Shown here piece after piece: positions 7,978-16,919 of a stretch of DNA of 64,000 nucleotides (positions are counted from its first letter, which is position 1; every line of letters starts with the position of its first letter). A program made the translations under genes and the position numbers. Below the pieces are notes generated by a model, which did not search any database, was not told the origin of the DNA, and saw only the letters and a list, made by a program, of their open reading frames with translations. Origin of the DNA: Raineyella fluvialis (GTDB lineage Bacteria > Actinomycetota > Actinomycetes > Propionibacteriales > Propionibacteriaceae); assembly GCF_009646095.1 (NCBI RefSeq), contig NZ_CP045725.1, forward strand, positions 1,240,001 through 1,304,000, read 5' to 3'.

Positions 7978-9348
7978 ATGTCGCTTACTCTCGTGAGCCG
8001 CCCGGCCACCGCGTCGCGGCCGCGGGCTTCGCTGGTGGTCGCCATGCTGGGCTTCTTCGTCGTCGCCCTGGATGCTCAGATCGTCAATGTCGCCCTGCCC
8101 AGGATCCGCACCGACCTCGGAGGCGGCCTGTCCGGTCTGCAGTGGATCGTCACCGGCTACACCCTGATGTTCTCCGCGCTCCAACTCTTTTCCGGCACGC
8201 TCTCCGACAGAGCAGGGGCACGCCGAGCGTACGGCCTCGGCATGGTCCTGTTCACCGTCGCCTCGGCAGCCTGCGCGGTCAGCCCGAGCCTGCCGGCGCT
8301 CGTCGTCGGTCGCATCGTGCAGGGCATCGGGGCGGCGATGATCACGCCCAGCTCGCTGGCTCTCATCCGGGAGGCCTACCAGGACGCGACCAGCCGGGGG
8401 CGGGCGATCGTGTACTGGGGCCTGGGCGGCTCCGTCGCCGCGGCGGCCGGTCCGGTGCTCGGCGGCGCCCTGACCCAGATCGACTGGCGGCTGATCTTCC
8501 TGGTCAACCTCCCCGTCGGGGTGGCCGCCCTGTCCGTACTCTCCCGCGTCTCTCCCTCGCCCCGGCGTCCGATGCCGTTCGACTGGCTCGGGCAGGTCAC
8601 CGCTGTGCTGGCCCTGGCCAGCCTGACGTACGGGATCATCGAAGGCGCCTCGGTCGGCTACGGAAGGCCCGAGATCCTCGCCCTGTTCGCCGTCTGCGTC
8701 GGGTCGGTCGCCGCTTTCGTGTGGGCGCAGTCGCGAGGAAGCCATCCCATGATCCCGCTGGACCTGTTCCGCTCACGCGCGGTCTCCACCGCCCTGGCCA
8801 TCGCACTCGTCACGATGGCCGCCTTCTACGGCGTGGTCTTCCTCCAGAGCCTCTATTTCCAGCAACAACGCGGCGCGACCGCCCTCGTAACGGGGCTGCT
8901 GTTCCTGCCGATGACCGGTCTCGTCGCCCTGCTGAACCCCGTGGCGGCCCGGTTGATGGTGCGCTACGGCAATGTCGCCATGATCGTCGCGGGCCAACTC
9001 CTGATGGCCTTGGGCCTGGCCGGCCTGTGGCTGCTTCCCACCGACTCCTCCACCCTGCTCGTCTCGGTCGTGATGGTCCCCGTCGGGGTCGGCGGATCCT
9101 TCACCGTGCCCCCGATCATCGCCCTCGTCATGGACCACGTGTCGGCGGACAGAGCAGGCACGGCAAGCGGTGTCATCAACACCGCCCGGCAGGTCGGCGG
9201 GTCCCTCGGCGTCGCCGCCTACGGGGCCTTGCTCCAGGGACACGACTTCATGGGCGGGCTCCGCCTGGGCCTCGGCGCCACCGCCGTCGTCCTCCTCGTC
9301 CTCGTCGCCGCCTCCCTGCCCCTGCGGCACGCCCACCCGCAACGGTGA
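7978..9348 (+). CDS. MFS drug exporter, DHA2 (EmrB/QacA) family
   Basis: 456 residues with about 14 predicted hydrophobic segments, the DHA2 topology. Motif A-like text appears after TM2 ([16 protein letters not shown]), motif C-like glycine/proline text in TM5 ([14 protein letters not shown]), and the early motif [13 protein letters not shown] is typical of this proton-driven multidrug exporter family. AAGGA lies eight bases before the ATG. The gene is divergent from the XRE regulator and followed by an aldo-keto reductase and a flavodoxin, which suggests a module that exports or reduces a toxic, perhaps quinone-like, compound. The substrate is unknown. Confidence 0.92.
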   Translation: MSLTLVSRPATASRPRASLVVAMLGFFVVALDAQIVNVALPRIRTDLGGGLSGLQWIVTGYTLMFSALQLFSGTLSDRAGARRAYGLGMVLFTVASAACAVSPSLPALVVGRIVQGIGAAMITPSSLALIREAYQDATSRGRAIVYWGLGGSVAAAAGPVLGGALTQIDWRLIFLVNLPVGVAALSVLSRVSPSPRRPMPFDWLGQVTAVLALASLTYGIIEGASVGYGRPEILALFAVCVGSVAAFVWAQSRGSHPMIPLDLFRSRAVSTALAIALVTMAAFYGVVFLQSLYFQQQRGATALVTGLLFLPMTGLVALLNPVAARLMVRYGNVAMIVAGQLLMALGLAGLWLLPTDSSTLLVSVVMVPVGVGGSFTVPPIIALVMDHVSADRAGTASGVINTARQVGGSLGVAAYGALLQGHDFMGGLRLGLGATAVVLLVLVAASLPLRHAHPQR

Positions 9349-9407
9349 CGTACGTCCCCTACCGACTCCACACGACCCGACAACCACACCCAAACAAAGG
9401 AACTCGC

Positions 9408-10265
9408 ATGAAGAACGTGACCCTCAACAACGGCGTCGAGATGCCGATCCTCGGATTCGGCGTCTTCCAGATCCCCGATGAGGAGACCCAGGCCGCGGTC
9501 GAGGCCGCCCTCGCCATCGGCTACCGCCACCTCGACACCGCCGCCTCGTACGGCAATGAGGAGGCCGTGGGAGCGGCGATCAAGGCCAGCGGAATCGACC
9601 GCAAGGACCTCTTCGTCACCACCAAGCTGTGGATCCAGCACGCCCCCACCGGCAGCGTGCAGGACGACACCAAGCGCTCCTTCGAGAACTCTTTGCGCCG
9701 GCTCGGACTGGACTACGTAGACCTCTACCTCATCCATCAGCCGCTGGGTGACTACTACAGCGAGTGGCGGGCCCTGCAGGACCTCAACCGAGAAGGCGCC
9801 GCTCGTGCGATCGGCGTGTCGAACTTCCATCCCGACCGCCTCGTCGACCTCATCGACCACAACGAGATCGTCCCGGCCGTCAACCAGATCGAGACGCACC
9901 CGTTCCACCAGCGCACCGCGGATCAGGCGCTGATGCGCGAACGCGGTGTCCAGATCGAGTCCTGGGGGCCGTTCGCGGAGGGCCGCAACAACCTGTTCAC
10001 CGACCCGATCCTCACCCCCATCGCCGAGGCACACGGCAGGTCCGTCGCGCAGGTCGTGCTCCGTTGGCTCGTCCAGCGCGAGGTCGTGGTGATCCCCAAG
10101 TCCGTACGTCCGGACCGCATGGCCCAGAACCTCGACATCTTCGACTTCGCCCTCACTGAGGACGAGATGCACCGGATCGCCACCCTGGACACCGGCACCA
10201 GCCTCTTCTTCGACCACCGCGACCCCGCCATGGTCAGCTGGCTCGGCGGACGCAGGATCAGCTGA
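9408..10265 (+). CDS. Aldo/keto reductase (2,5-diketo-D-gluconate reductase-like)
   Basis: 285-residue NADPH-dependent (beta/alpha)8 reductase. The catalytic tetrad is visible: Asp in RHLDTA, Tyr in [10 protein letters not shown], Lys in VTTKLW and His in LIHQPLGDY. The cofactor-binding C-terminal motif [13 protein letters not shown] is also present. Family members reduce a wide range of carbonyls, so the substrate is unclear. ATG 9408 follows AAAGGAACTCGC. It sits 59 bases downstream of the MFS exporter, probably co-transcribed, and is followed by a strong terminator at 10290-10326. Confidence 0.93.
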   Translation: MKNVTLNNGVEMPILGFGVFQIPDEETQAAVEAALAIGYRHLDTAASYGNEEAVGAAIKASGIDRKDLFVTTKLWIQHAPTGSVQDDTKRSFENSLRRLGLDYVDLYLIHQPLGDYYSEWRALQDLNREGAARAIGVSNFHPDRLVDLIDHNEIVPAVNQIETHPFHQRTADQALMRERGVQIESWGPFAEGRNNLFTDPILTPIAEAHGRSVAQVVLRWLVQREVVVIPKSVRPDRMAQNLDIFDFALTEDEMHRIATLDTGTSLFFDHRDPAMVSWLGGRRIS

Positions 10266-10289
10266 ACCCCGACTGTCCCCCGTCAGCGT

Positions 10290-10326
10290 CTTCCGTCAGG
10301 GTGCGGCCCGCCCGCCCTGACGGAAG
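10290..10326 (+). terminator. Factor-independent terminator-like hairpin after the aldo/keto reductase
   Basis: 12-bp perfect stem CTTCCGTCAGGG / CCCTGACGGAAG with a 13-base loop, 24 bases after the reductase stop. No U-tract follows, as is usual in high-GC actinobacteria. Confidence 0.7.
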
Positions 10327-10408
10327 GCGCCGTCCCTGGTGCTGAGCGACCGCTTCACCCCAGCAGCCCGGCCGCATCCGGCTCGCACACCCCGCAGAGA
10401 GACCCACG

Positions 10409-11104
10409 ATGAGTACACGTCCACGGACCCTCAGCCGACGCCTCGTCCTCCGGACGGCTGCCACCAGCCTGGGTGCCGCCGCACTGACTGCCGCAACATC
10501 AGGCTGCTCCACCACTGATCGGACCGATCCCACGCCCATACATGACCCGACCAGCCGTCTTTCATCGCAAGACGCGGACCGGAAGGTACTGCTCGCGTAC
10601 TTCTCCCGTGCCGGGGAGAACTACTACTACGGCGGGCGCACCGACCTGGCGGTCGGCAACACCCAGGTCCTCGCGGGCATGATCAGCGCACTCATCGGCT
10701 GCGACCTCCACCGCATCGACGCTGCCGATCCCTACCCGGCCGACTACATGGCCACCGTCGCACGCAACGTACGCGAGCAGAACGCCAACGCCCGACCTGC
10801 CCTGGCCCATCCCGTCCCCACCATCGACCAGTACGACACCGTGCTGCTGGCCAGCGGGATCTGGAACGTGAGGGCCCCGAGGATCATGACCACCTTCACC
10901 GAGAGTCTCGACCTCACCGGCAGGGCGATTCATCCGGTCACCACTCACGCCATGAGCGGGTTGGGCACCACCGAGCGGGACTACGCCAGGTCCTGCCCGG
11001 GAGCGGTCATCGGCGAAGGGCTGGCCGTGCGCGGGGAAGAAGTCCGACAGGCCGGCCCAGACATCGAGTCCTGGCTGCGGCGAACCGGGCTGATTCACAC
11101 GTGA
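10409..11104 (+). CDS. Flavodoxin-domain lipoprotein
   Basis: 231 residues. The N-terminus has a twin-arginine-like start (SRRLVLRTAATSLG), a hydrophobic core and a lipobox ending TSGC (about Cys33), so it is probably a membrane-anchored lipoprotein exported folded by Tat. The body is a flavodoxin fold: KVLLAYFSRAGENYYYGG is the FMN phosphate-binding loop, followed by TVLLASGIWNVRAP and a terminal HAMSGLGTTERDYA region. Such proteins carry electrons or act in quinone reduction. It follows the aldo-keto reductase after a terminator, and its 3' end overlaps by 10 bases the convergent membrane-protein gene. Confidence 0.85.
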   Translation: MSTRPRTLSRRLVLRTAATSLGAAALTAATSGCSTTDRTDPTPIHDPTSRLSSQDADRKVLLAYFSRAGENYYYGGRTDLAVGNTQVLAGMISALIGCDLHRIDAADPYPADYMATVARNVREQNANARPALAHPVPTIDQYDTVLLASGIWNVRAPRIMTTFTESLDLTGRAIHPVTTHAMSGLGTTERDYARSCPGAVIGEGLAVRGEEVRQAGPDIESWLRRTGLIHT

Positions 11105-11802
11105 CCGGCGATGGGTCCGCGCAGGTGCCGCCCGACAGCGAACAGCCAGACCGGCCAGGAGACGTACGCCAATCCCCCGACGCCATAGCCGACCACGTTC
11201 ACGACCGCCCTCAGCCCCGGTGCTCGACCGAGGGTGAAGCCGAGGCCGACGACCGGCAGAGCCGCCAGCATCGCCACCCCGATCGCCCGCCCGACCCGCG
11301 CCAGCCGAGGCGGGTACCCGGGACGCCGCAGCAGTCGGTGCTGGGTGAGGGCGGCCCACGCCGCCTGGGAGACGATCCCGGCCATCGATACCGCCGTGGA
11401 CGGGACGAAGGGAATGACCTGGAGGGCGAGCAGGATGCCGCTCACCGCGGCTGCACCGGAGCCGACGACCACCGTCGTCAGTCCGGCTCGACTCGCCGAC
11501 GTGGCCGGCAGGCGCCGATGGACCTGGATGATCACCGGGATCGTCGCTGCGTAGAACAGCCCGCCGGCGACGTCGTTGAGGCGGCCGAAGACGAAGGGCC
11601 CACCGCGCGGAACCTCCACGGCATACATGACGGCAAGCGTGCCCACCGCGACGGCGCCGAGGCCGGCGGAAACGTACGCGGCAAGGCCTGCCGCGGGATC
11701 GCCGCGGAGAGACTCGTGCTGGGGTGCGTCGGGGTATCGAGGGTGGGGACGTACATGGTCGGCCACCTGGTGGGACGGCCTGACCCGGCGGTCGTCGGCC
11801 AT
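11095..11802 (-). CDS. Integral membrane protein of unknown function
   Basis: 235 residues. A 35-residue polar N-terminus (DDRRVRPSHQVADHVRPH) precedes about six hydrophobic segments: LGAVAVGTLAVMYAV, GGLFYAATIPVIIQV, LTTVVVGSGAAAVSGILLALQV, a central segment near residue 135, AMLAALPVVGLGF and VVNVVGYGVGGLAYVSWPVWLFA. I do not recognise the family; actinobacterial DUF-type four- to six-TM proteins of this size are common. It is convergent with, and slightly overlaps, the flavodoxin gene. No ribosome binding site clearly fixes the start, so the polar N-terminus could be shorter. Confidence 0.65.
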   Translation of the reverse strand: MADDRRVRPSHQVADHVRPHPRYPDAPQHESLRGDPAAGLAAYVSAGLGAVAVGTLAVMYAVEVPRGGPFVFGRLNDVAGGLFYAATIPVIIQVHRRLPATSASRAGLTTVVVGSGAAAVSGILLALQVIPFVPSTAVSMAGIVSQAAWAALTQHRLLRRPGYPPRLARVGRAIGVAMLAALPVVGLGFTLGRAPGLRAVVNVVGYGVGGLAYVSWPVWLFAVGRHLRGPIAGHV

Positions 11803-11943
11803 ACTGGCTCCTCAACCTCAGCGGGGGTTCCCCGAGGTCCTGAGGGCCTCGATGCGTCCATCATCGCCGTCTCACCGACGCCGAGTCCATGGGAAATATC
11901 ACGGGCTGACACGCTGCTGACGCGTCAGATCGGGGCGTAGCCA

Positions 11944-11975
11944 GTGCACGGCGCCTCATATTGGGCGCCGTGCAC
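11944..11975 (-). terminator. Terminator hairpin downstream of glpD
   Basis: Perfect 12-bp stem GTGCACGGCGCC / GGCGCCGTGCAC around an 8-base A/T-rich loop, 34 bases past the glpD stop. Because of its symmetry it could act on either strand. Confidence 0.75.
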
Positions 11976-12009
11976 GCTGGCAATCGTCTGGCATCCATCG
12001 CTGCCCGGC

Positions 12010-13737
12010 TCACACCCCCATTGGCACCAGGCTCGGCGCGGCCGCCCGCACCTCGGCGGCGGCGGCATCGGTGGCCTGTGCTTCGGCGTCGAGTTCGGCG
12101 CGGACCCGACGCAGATAGTTGTCCTTCTCCTCGGTCGTACGATCCTCGTCCCAGCCCAGGAGCGGGGCGACGAGGGCCGCCACCTCGTCGACCGCCGAGG
12201 CGCCGCGGTCGCGGTGCTCGGAGTTGAGCCGGACTCGGGTCGTGAGGACGTCCTCCAGGTGCAGGGCGCCCTCATGGGTGCAGGCGAAGGCGACCTCGGC
12301 GCGTGTGTAGCGCGGCTCCGCGCTCAGCGGGCACCGCAGCGTCGGATCGGCATCCACCAGCGCCAGGACGGCGGGAAGGTCCGAGCCGTACCGGTCGAGC
12401 AGCGCCTGGACCCGGTCCTCGGTCCAGCCGTAGCGCTTCGCCAGGTGCGGCACCCGGGAGCGTACGGCGTCGAGGCCGGCGGCACCCAACAGCGGCGTAC
12501 GGTCAGTGATCGAGGGACGTTCCTTCGCCTGCTGCCTCCCGAGGGCGAAGTCCACGGCATCCGCCGCCATCACGCGGTAGGTGGTCAGCTTGCCGCCGGC
12601 GATGACGACCATCCCGGGCGCGGCCTGCGTGACCGTGTGCTCCCGGGACACCTTCGCGGACGTGCTGTCGTCCAGGGTGCCCGGCTGGAGCAGGGGCCGT
12701 AGGCCCGCCCACGTGCCGATGATGTCGTCACGGGTGAGCTTGTCGGCCAGGACGTTGTTGGCCTGCTCGAGGACGTAATCGATGTCCGCGCTCGTCGGCA
12801 CCGGGTGTCGCAGTTGCTCGTGCCAGGCCGTGTCGGTCGTGCCGATCATCCAGCCGTTGGGCCAGGGGATGATGAACAGGACCGACTTCTCCGTCCGCAG
12901 GAACATGCCTGCGTCGGCCTGGATGCGATCGCGCGGGACGACGATGTGGATGCCCTTCGAGGCGAGGACCTTCAGCCCGCCGTCGGCGCCGGCCAACTGC
13001 TGGGTCTTCTCCGTCCAGACGCCGGTGGCGTTGATGACGGTCGTCGCCCGTACGTCCCGCTCCACGCCGGTCTCGAGGTCGCGCAGCGTCGCCCCGACCA
13101 CCCGGCCCGCGTCGTCCTTGGCGAAACCCACGACCGCGGTCCGGTTGGCGGCCAGGGCGCCGTAGCGTACGGCCGTCCGGACGAGGGTGACCACCAGGCG
13201 GGCGTCGTCGACCTTGGCGTCGTAGTACTCCATCGCACCGACCAGCGACCGCGGGTCGAGCGCGGGGGCGCGACGCAGGGTCTCCTTCTTCGACAGGTGC
13301 CTCTGGATCGGCACGGTCTGGTGGAAGCCGGCCCCCACGACGGCCATCGCGTCGTACATCCCGACGCCCAGCGTCGAGTAGGCGCGCTCGATGACCGGGA
13401 TCTTGAACGGCCAGATGAGCGGTTGGGGCTTGACCAGGTGCGGCGCAAGCGTCGTCAGCAGGAGTCCCCGCTCGTGGAGGGCCTCGGCCACCAGCTTGAC
13501 GTCCAGCTGGTAGAGGTAGCGCAGCCCTCCGTGGACGAGCCGGCTGCTGCGCGAGGAGGTGCCGGCGGCCCAGTCCTGGGCCTCGACGATCGCGGTGCGC
13601 AGACCGCGGGTGGCCGCGTCCAGCGCGATCCCCGCGCCGGTCACGCCGCCGCCGACGACGAGGACGTCGATCCCCTCGTCGTCCGCCATCTGCTCGAGGG
13701 CGGTCGCGCGCTGGGCGGCATTGAGTGCGGTGTCCAT
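12010..13737 (-). CDS. glpD: Aerobic glycerol-3-phosphate dehydrogenase
   Basis: 575-residue FAD-dependent membrane-associated enzyme that oxidises sn-glycerol-3-phosphate to DHAP and passes electrons to the quinone pool. The dinucleotide-binding motif VVGGGVTGAGIALDAATRG is near residue 27. Family blocks include SSRLVHGGLRYL, GVMYDAMA-like text, NATGVWTE and the IIPWPNGWMIGTTDT substrate-domain segment. The C-terminal helical domain (RCPLSAEPRYTRAEVAFA) is full length. ATG 13737 is preceded by GGAAGGAAG; an upstream ATG at 13803 overlaps the operator and is rejected. Divergent from a SorC-type regulator that probably controls it. Confidence 0.95.
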   Translation of the reverse strand: MDTALNAAQRATALEQMADDEGIDVLVVGGGVTGAGIALDAATRGLRTAIVEAQDWAAGTSSRSSRLVHGGLRYLYQLDVKLVAEALHERGLLLTTLAPHLVKPQPLIWPFKIPVIERAYSTLGVGMYDAMAVVGAGFHQTVPIQRHLSKKETLRRAPALDPRSLVGAMEYYDAKVDDARLVVTLVRTAVRYGALAANRTAVVGFAKDDAGRVVGATLRDLETGVERDVRATTVINATGVWTEKTQQLAGADGGLKVLASKGIHIVVPRDRIQADAGMFLRTEKSVLFIIPWPNGWMIGTTDTAWHEQLRHPVPTSADIDYVLEQANNVLADKLTRDDIIGTWAGLRPLLQPGTLDDSTSAKVSREHTVTQAAPGMVVIAGGKLTTYRVMAADAVDFALGRQQAKERPSITDRTPLLGAAGLDAVRSRVPHLAKRYGWTEDRVQALLDRYGSDLPAVLALVDADPTLRCPLSAEPRYTRAEVAFACTHEGALHLEDVLTTRVRLNSEHRDRGASAVDEVAALVAPLLGWDEDRTTEEKDNYLRRVRAELDAEAQATDAAAAEVRAAAPSLVPMGV

Positions 13738-13791
13738 CTTCTTCCTTCCAGATCCCTGTGTGACTCCTTCAGGCTCGACCACGAGGGGCAA

Positions 13792-13812
13792 TCGTGCAAT
13801 CATGATGCACGA
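13792..13812. promoter_or_regulatory. Candidate SorC-type operator between glpD and its divergent regulator
   Basis: Inverted repeat TCGTGCA-N7-TGCACGA (spacer ATCATGA), followed by a further ACGTGCA at 13813-13819. It sits 55 bases before glpD and 24 bases before the regulator start, the expected place for a shared autoregulatory operator. Confidence 0.6.
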
Positions 13813-13835
13813 ACGTGCAGGCAGGGAAGAGGTCG

Positions 13836-14807
13836 ATGGACGATCGTGAGGTGCTCCAGTACCGGGTGGCGACCATGCACTACCGCGACGGCATCACGAT
13901 GGAGGCCGTCGCGCGCCAGTTGGGCATGTCGCGGTCGACGGTCTCCCGGCTGCTGAAAGATGCCCGCGCGTCGGGTCTGGTGCGGGTGACGGTGGCCGAA
14001 CCGGTCGCCCGTGACGAGGACGTCCAGGATCTGGAGGAACGGTTCGGCGTCCGCGTGCTCTCGGTGCCGGTGTGGCCCGACGTACCCGACGCCACCCGGC
14101 TGGAAGCGGTCGCGCGCACGTCCGCCCGCCTGCTCGAGGAGTGGCTGCGCGAGGCGGACCGACCCAGAGTGGGCCTCGCCTGGGGCGTGACGGTCGGCGC
14201 CGTCGTGGCCGCCCTCGAACCGCTGAACTGTCAGGCGCAGGTGATCCAGCTCAACGGCGCGGTGAACCCCTCGACGACCGGACAGCCGTACGCCGGGGCC
14301 ATCCTCGCGTCCGCCGCGCGCGCCTGGCGTGGGACCGTCGTCCAGTTCCCGGTGCCCGCCTTCTTCGACCACGCCACGACGAAGGTCGCGATGTGGCGCG
14401 AGAGCACCGTCCGGGCCGTACTCGAGGCCCAGGACACCGCCGACACGGCGGTCTTCGGGGTCGGCAGCCTCGGGCCGGGCACGCGGTCCCACGTCTACCT
14501 GGGCGGCTACCTGGGCACGACGGAGCTGGCCACCTTGCTGGAGGCCGAGGTCGTCGGGGACGTCTGCACGGTGATGTTGCGGGCCGATGGGACGTACGAC
14601 GGCATCCCGCTCAACGATCGCACGTCCGGCATCACGCCGGACCGGCTGCGGACGATCCCCCGTCGGCTCTGCGTCGCGTCAGGGTCGGAGAAGGCGCGGG
14701 CCGTCGTGGCCGCGCTGCGCGCGGGGCTGGTGACCGTTCTCGTGGCCGACGCCGCCCTCGTCCGGAGCATCGCCCGACTCGTCGCCGCGCAGGCACCGGC
14801 GGGCTGA
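13836..14807 (+). CDS. SorC/DeoR-type sugar-binding transcriptional regulator
   Basis: 323 residues. N-terminal HTH (EAVARQLGMSRSTVSRLLKDAR, about residues 20-45) and a large C-terminal sugar-phosphate-binding domain related to SorC/CggR, with GLAWGVTVGAVVAAL, QLNGAV, PVPAFFDH and the GDVCTVMLRADG block. ATG 13836 follows GGGAAGAGG and starts closest to the HTH. Members bind phosphorylated sugars or polyols; the glpD neighbour suggests glycerol-3-phosphate or a related ligand, which is inference. It is paralogous to the regulator at 41023. Its stop is six bases from the convergent dinB stop. Confidence 0.88.
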   Translation: MDDREVLQYRVATMHYRDGITMEAVARQLGMSRSTVSRLLKDARASGLVRVTVAEPVARDEDVQDLEERFGVRVLSVPVWPDVPDATRLEAVARTSARLLEEWLREADRPRVGLAWGVTVGAVVAALEPLNCQAQVIQLNGAVNPSTTGQPYAGAILASAARAWRGTVVQFPVPAFFDHATTKVAMWRESTVRAVLEAQDTADTAVFGVGSLGPGTRSHVYLGGYLGTTELATLLEAEVVGDVCTVMLRADGTYDGIPLNDRTSGITPDRLRTIPRRLCVASGSEKARAVVAALRAGLVTVLVADAALVRSIARLVAAQAPAG

Positions 14808-14813
14808 TCGCCC

Positions 14814-16136
14814 TCACACCAGGTGCAGCGCCGGATCCCCCAGTGCGTACGTCCGCACCGGTCCCGGGCCGGTCTCCGCGGTCTCGAAGCGTACGGTCAC
14901 CCGGCCCAGCCCGGTCCCCCAGATCCACCCCGGGCCCATCTCGTCGTGGAGCACGTCCGCCCCGGGCAGCCAGCGAGGCACTCGCCGGTCCAGCGTCTCG
15001 GCCGACGTTCCCGCGGGAACGTCGACGCCACCGGGGACGACCTCCTCGTGGTCCTCCCGCGCCTCGAACAGCCGGTCCTGCGCCACGGTCGTCAGCCCGG
15101 ACACGCCGACACCCAGCAGGCGTACGCCCTGGTCGAGCTGGAGGCCGGCGAGCAGGTCGGTCGCCTCGGCGGCGACCACCTCGGCACTGTCGGTGGCCCC
15201 TTCCAGGGTCCGCGACCGCGTCCAGGTGGTGAAGTCGTGCAGGCGCACCTTGAGCGTGACCGTTCGGGCGAAGACACCCATCGCCTTCATCCGCTGGGCC
15301 ACCAGCCGGGCGTCCCGGTCGATCCGGGTGACCATCTCGGGCCGTCCCCTCAGGTCGGTCTCGAAGGTGTCCTCCACCGAGATGGACTTGCGGTCCCGGT
15401 CCGGGGAGACCTCCCGGTCGTCGCGGGCGAAAGCCAGCGCATGCAAAGCGGTGCCGTGCGCCCGGCCGATCTCGCGGATCAGCTCGTGTTCGGAGAGGGC
15501 CTGCAGGTCGGAGACGGTCGCCACGCCGAGCCGGGCCAGTCGGTCGAACGTCGCCGGCCCGACGCCGGGGATCACCCGTACCGACAGCGGCGCGATCGTC
15601 GCCACCTCGGTGCCCGGGACGACCAGGTGGATGCCGTCGGGCTTGTCCATCTCGGAGGCGAGCTTGGCGATGAACTTCGACGAGCCGAGCCCGATCGAGC
15701 AGGTCAGTCCGCCGGTCCGCTCGGCGACCTCAGCCTTCACCCGCTCGGCGACGGCCACCACACCCTGGTCGGTGAGCTCGAGCGGTTCCCGGGCGGTGGC
15801 GAGGTCGACGAACGCCTCGTCGAGCGACAGTGGCTCGACCAGCGGGGAGAGGTCCTCCAGGATGCCCATCACGATCCGGCTCGCCGCACGGTAGGCCCCT
15901 AAGCGGCCGGCGAGGAAGGCGGCATGGGGGCAGAGCCGCCGCGCCTCATGCATCGGCATCGCCGAGTGCACTCCATAGGTCCGAGCTTCGTACGATGCCG
16001 TGGCGACGACGCCGCGCTGGCCGACCCCGCCGACGACGACGGGCTTACCGCGCAAGGACGGCTTGTCCCGCTGCTCAACCGAGGCGAAGAAGGCGTCGAG
16101 ATCGAGGTGCATGATCGAGGCCTGCCGCCGCACCAC
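14814..16136 (-). CDS. dinB: DNA polymerase IV (Y-family translesion polymerase)
   Basis: 440 residues. Catalytic carboxylates are in MHLDLDAFFASVEQ (Asp12) and SLDEAFVDL (about Asp109/Glu110). The fingers motif ASYEARTYGVHSAMP, the helix-hairpin-helix region RVIPGVGPATFDRLARLG and the little-finger domain (SISVEDTFETDL onward) are all present, so the protein is complete. It copies across lesions at the cost of fidelity. A beta-clamp-binding motif may be the QDRLFEA segment near residue 365. The last 70 residues include an actinobacterial extension. No SOS-box search was possible by eye. Confidence 0.94.
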   Translation of the reverse strand: MVRRQASIMHLDLDAFFASVEQRDKPSLRGKPVVVGGVGQRGVVATASYEARTYGVHSAMPMHEARRLCPHAAFLAGRLGAYRAASRIVMGILEDLSPLVEPLSLDEAFVDLATAREPLELTDQGVVAVAERVKAEVAERTGGLTCSIGLGSSKFIAKLASEMDKPDGIHLVVPGTEVATIAPLSVRVIPGVGPATFDRLARLGVATVSDLQALSEHELIREIGRAHGTALHALAFARDDREVSPDRDRKSISVEDTFETDLRGRPEMVTRIDRDARLVAQRMKAMGVFARTVTLKVRLHDFTTWTRSRTLEGATDSAEVVAAEATDLLAGLQLDQGVRLLGVGVSGLTTVAQDRLFEAREDHEEVVPGGVDVPAGTSAETLDRRVPRWLPGADVLHDEMGPGWIWGTGLGRVTVRFETAETGPGPVRTYALGDPALHLV

Positions 16137-16297
16137 GCACCTCCCTCCGTCCGAGTACGCGGGATCGGCCGGGCCTCCCGCTCGTCCCTATCATGACCGT
16201 CACGGCCCCTGCACAGTGCGTGGGCGACTGTCAGTGACCGCGAATACCGTAGGGGTCATGGCCATCGAGGCCGTGGACACCGATGCGAGGGGATGCC

Positions 16298-16882
16298 ATG
16301 TCACGACGTAGAGCCGGCAAGGGTACGGGCCGGCGCAAGCCCGGATCCGGTCACCATGGCACTCCCGAGGCCCGGTCTGGCGAGCGGGACGCAGTTGACG
16401 AGGCCATCGCCACTGAACAGACCACGGAACGGAGCAGCGCCGTGCTTGCTGGCCATCCGATCCTGTCGACGATGCCGCACTGCGGCGCCTGTGGCGGCTC
16501 GATCCGGTGGATGCTCCCCAAGGAGTTGAAGGACGTCGACCGGGAGGCCTACCGCAAGGTGACGGCCGGAATCGCCCCGGACGTGGTCGAGCGCTCCGAC
16601 GTCTGGTGGTGCCCGAGCTGCGGGGCCGTCGGGATAGAGGACTACTGGGACGACCCGTTCATGGACGAGGAGGACCTCGACGCGGTCGATCTCGACGACC
16701 GCTGCACCGCTTGCGGCACCGAGGTCGAGTGGTACGACCCGGCCCACGTAGCGACGATTGACAAGGGCATGTACATGCAGGCCAAGCGCCTCTTCGGCGC
16801 GGCCGACCTGCTCGGCGGCGAAGCAGCGATCTGCCCCGAGTGCGGCCGGATCACCTTCTTCCCTCAGGAGGCCGCCACCTGA
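16298..16882 (+). CDS. Zinc-ribbon protein of unknown function
   Basis: 194 residues. A basic, low-complexity N-terminus (RRRAGKGTGRRKPGSG) is followed by four CxxC pairs: CGAC, CPSC, CTAC and CPEC, which would bind two zinc ions as paired ribbons. Acidic stretches (DPFMDEEDLDAVDLDD) lie between ribbons. GAGGGG five bases upstream supports ATG 16298 over ATG 16283. I do not recognise the family; nucleic-acid or protein binding is possible but not shown. It stands alone, divergent from dinB and convergent with sdaA. Confidence 0.7.
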   Translation: MSRRRAGKGTGRRKPGSGHHGTPEARSGERDAVDEAIATEQTTERSSAVLAGHPILSTMPHCGACGGSIRWMLPKELKDVDREAYRKVTAGIAPDVVERSDVWWCPSCGAVGIEDYWDDPFMDEEDLDAVDLDDRCTACGTEVEWYDPAHVATIDKGMYMQAKRLFGAADLLGGEAAICPECGRITFFPQEAAT

Positions 16883-16919
16883 GCACCATCGCCTCCCCAG
16901 CGGCACCCGCGCGAGGAGA

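Noticed and set aside
8142-9407. In-frame extension upstream of the aldo/keto reductase inside the MFS gene
   Set aside because: It is the MFS gene read in another frame; the ATG at 9408 with AAAGGA fits the reductase N-terminus.
14072-15232. 386-codon plus-strand frame spanning the SorC gene end and dinB
   Set aside because: Runs through a convergent gene junction and is Arg/Pro-rich low-complexity text.
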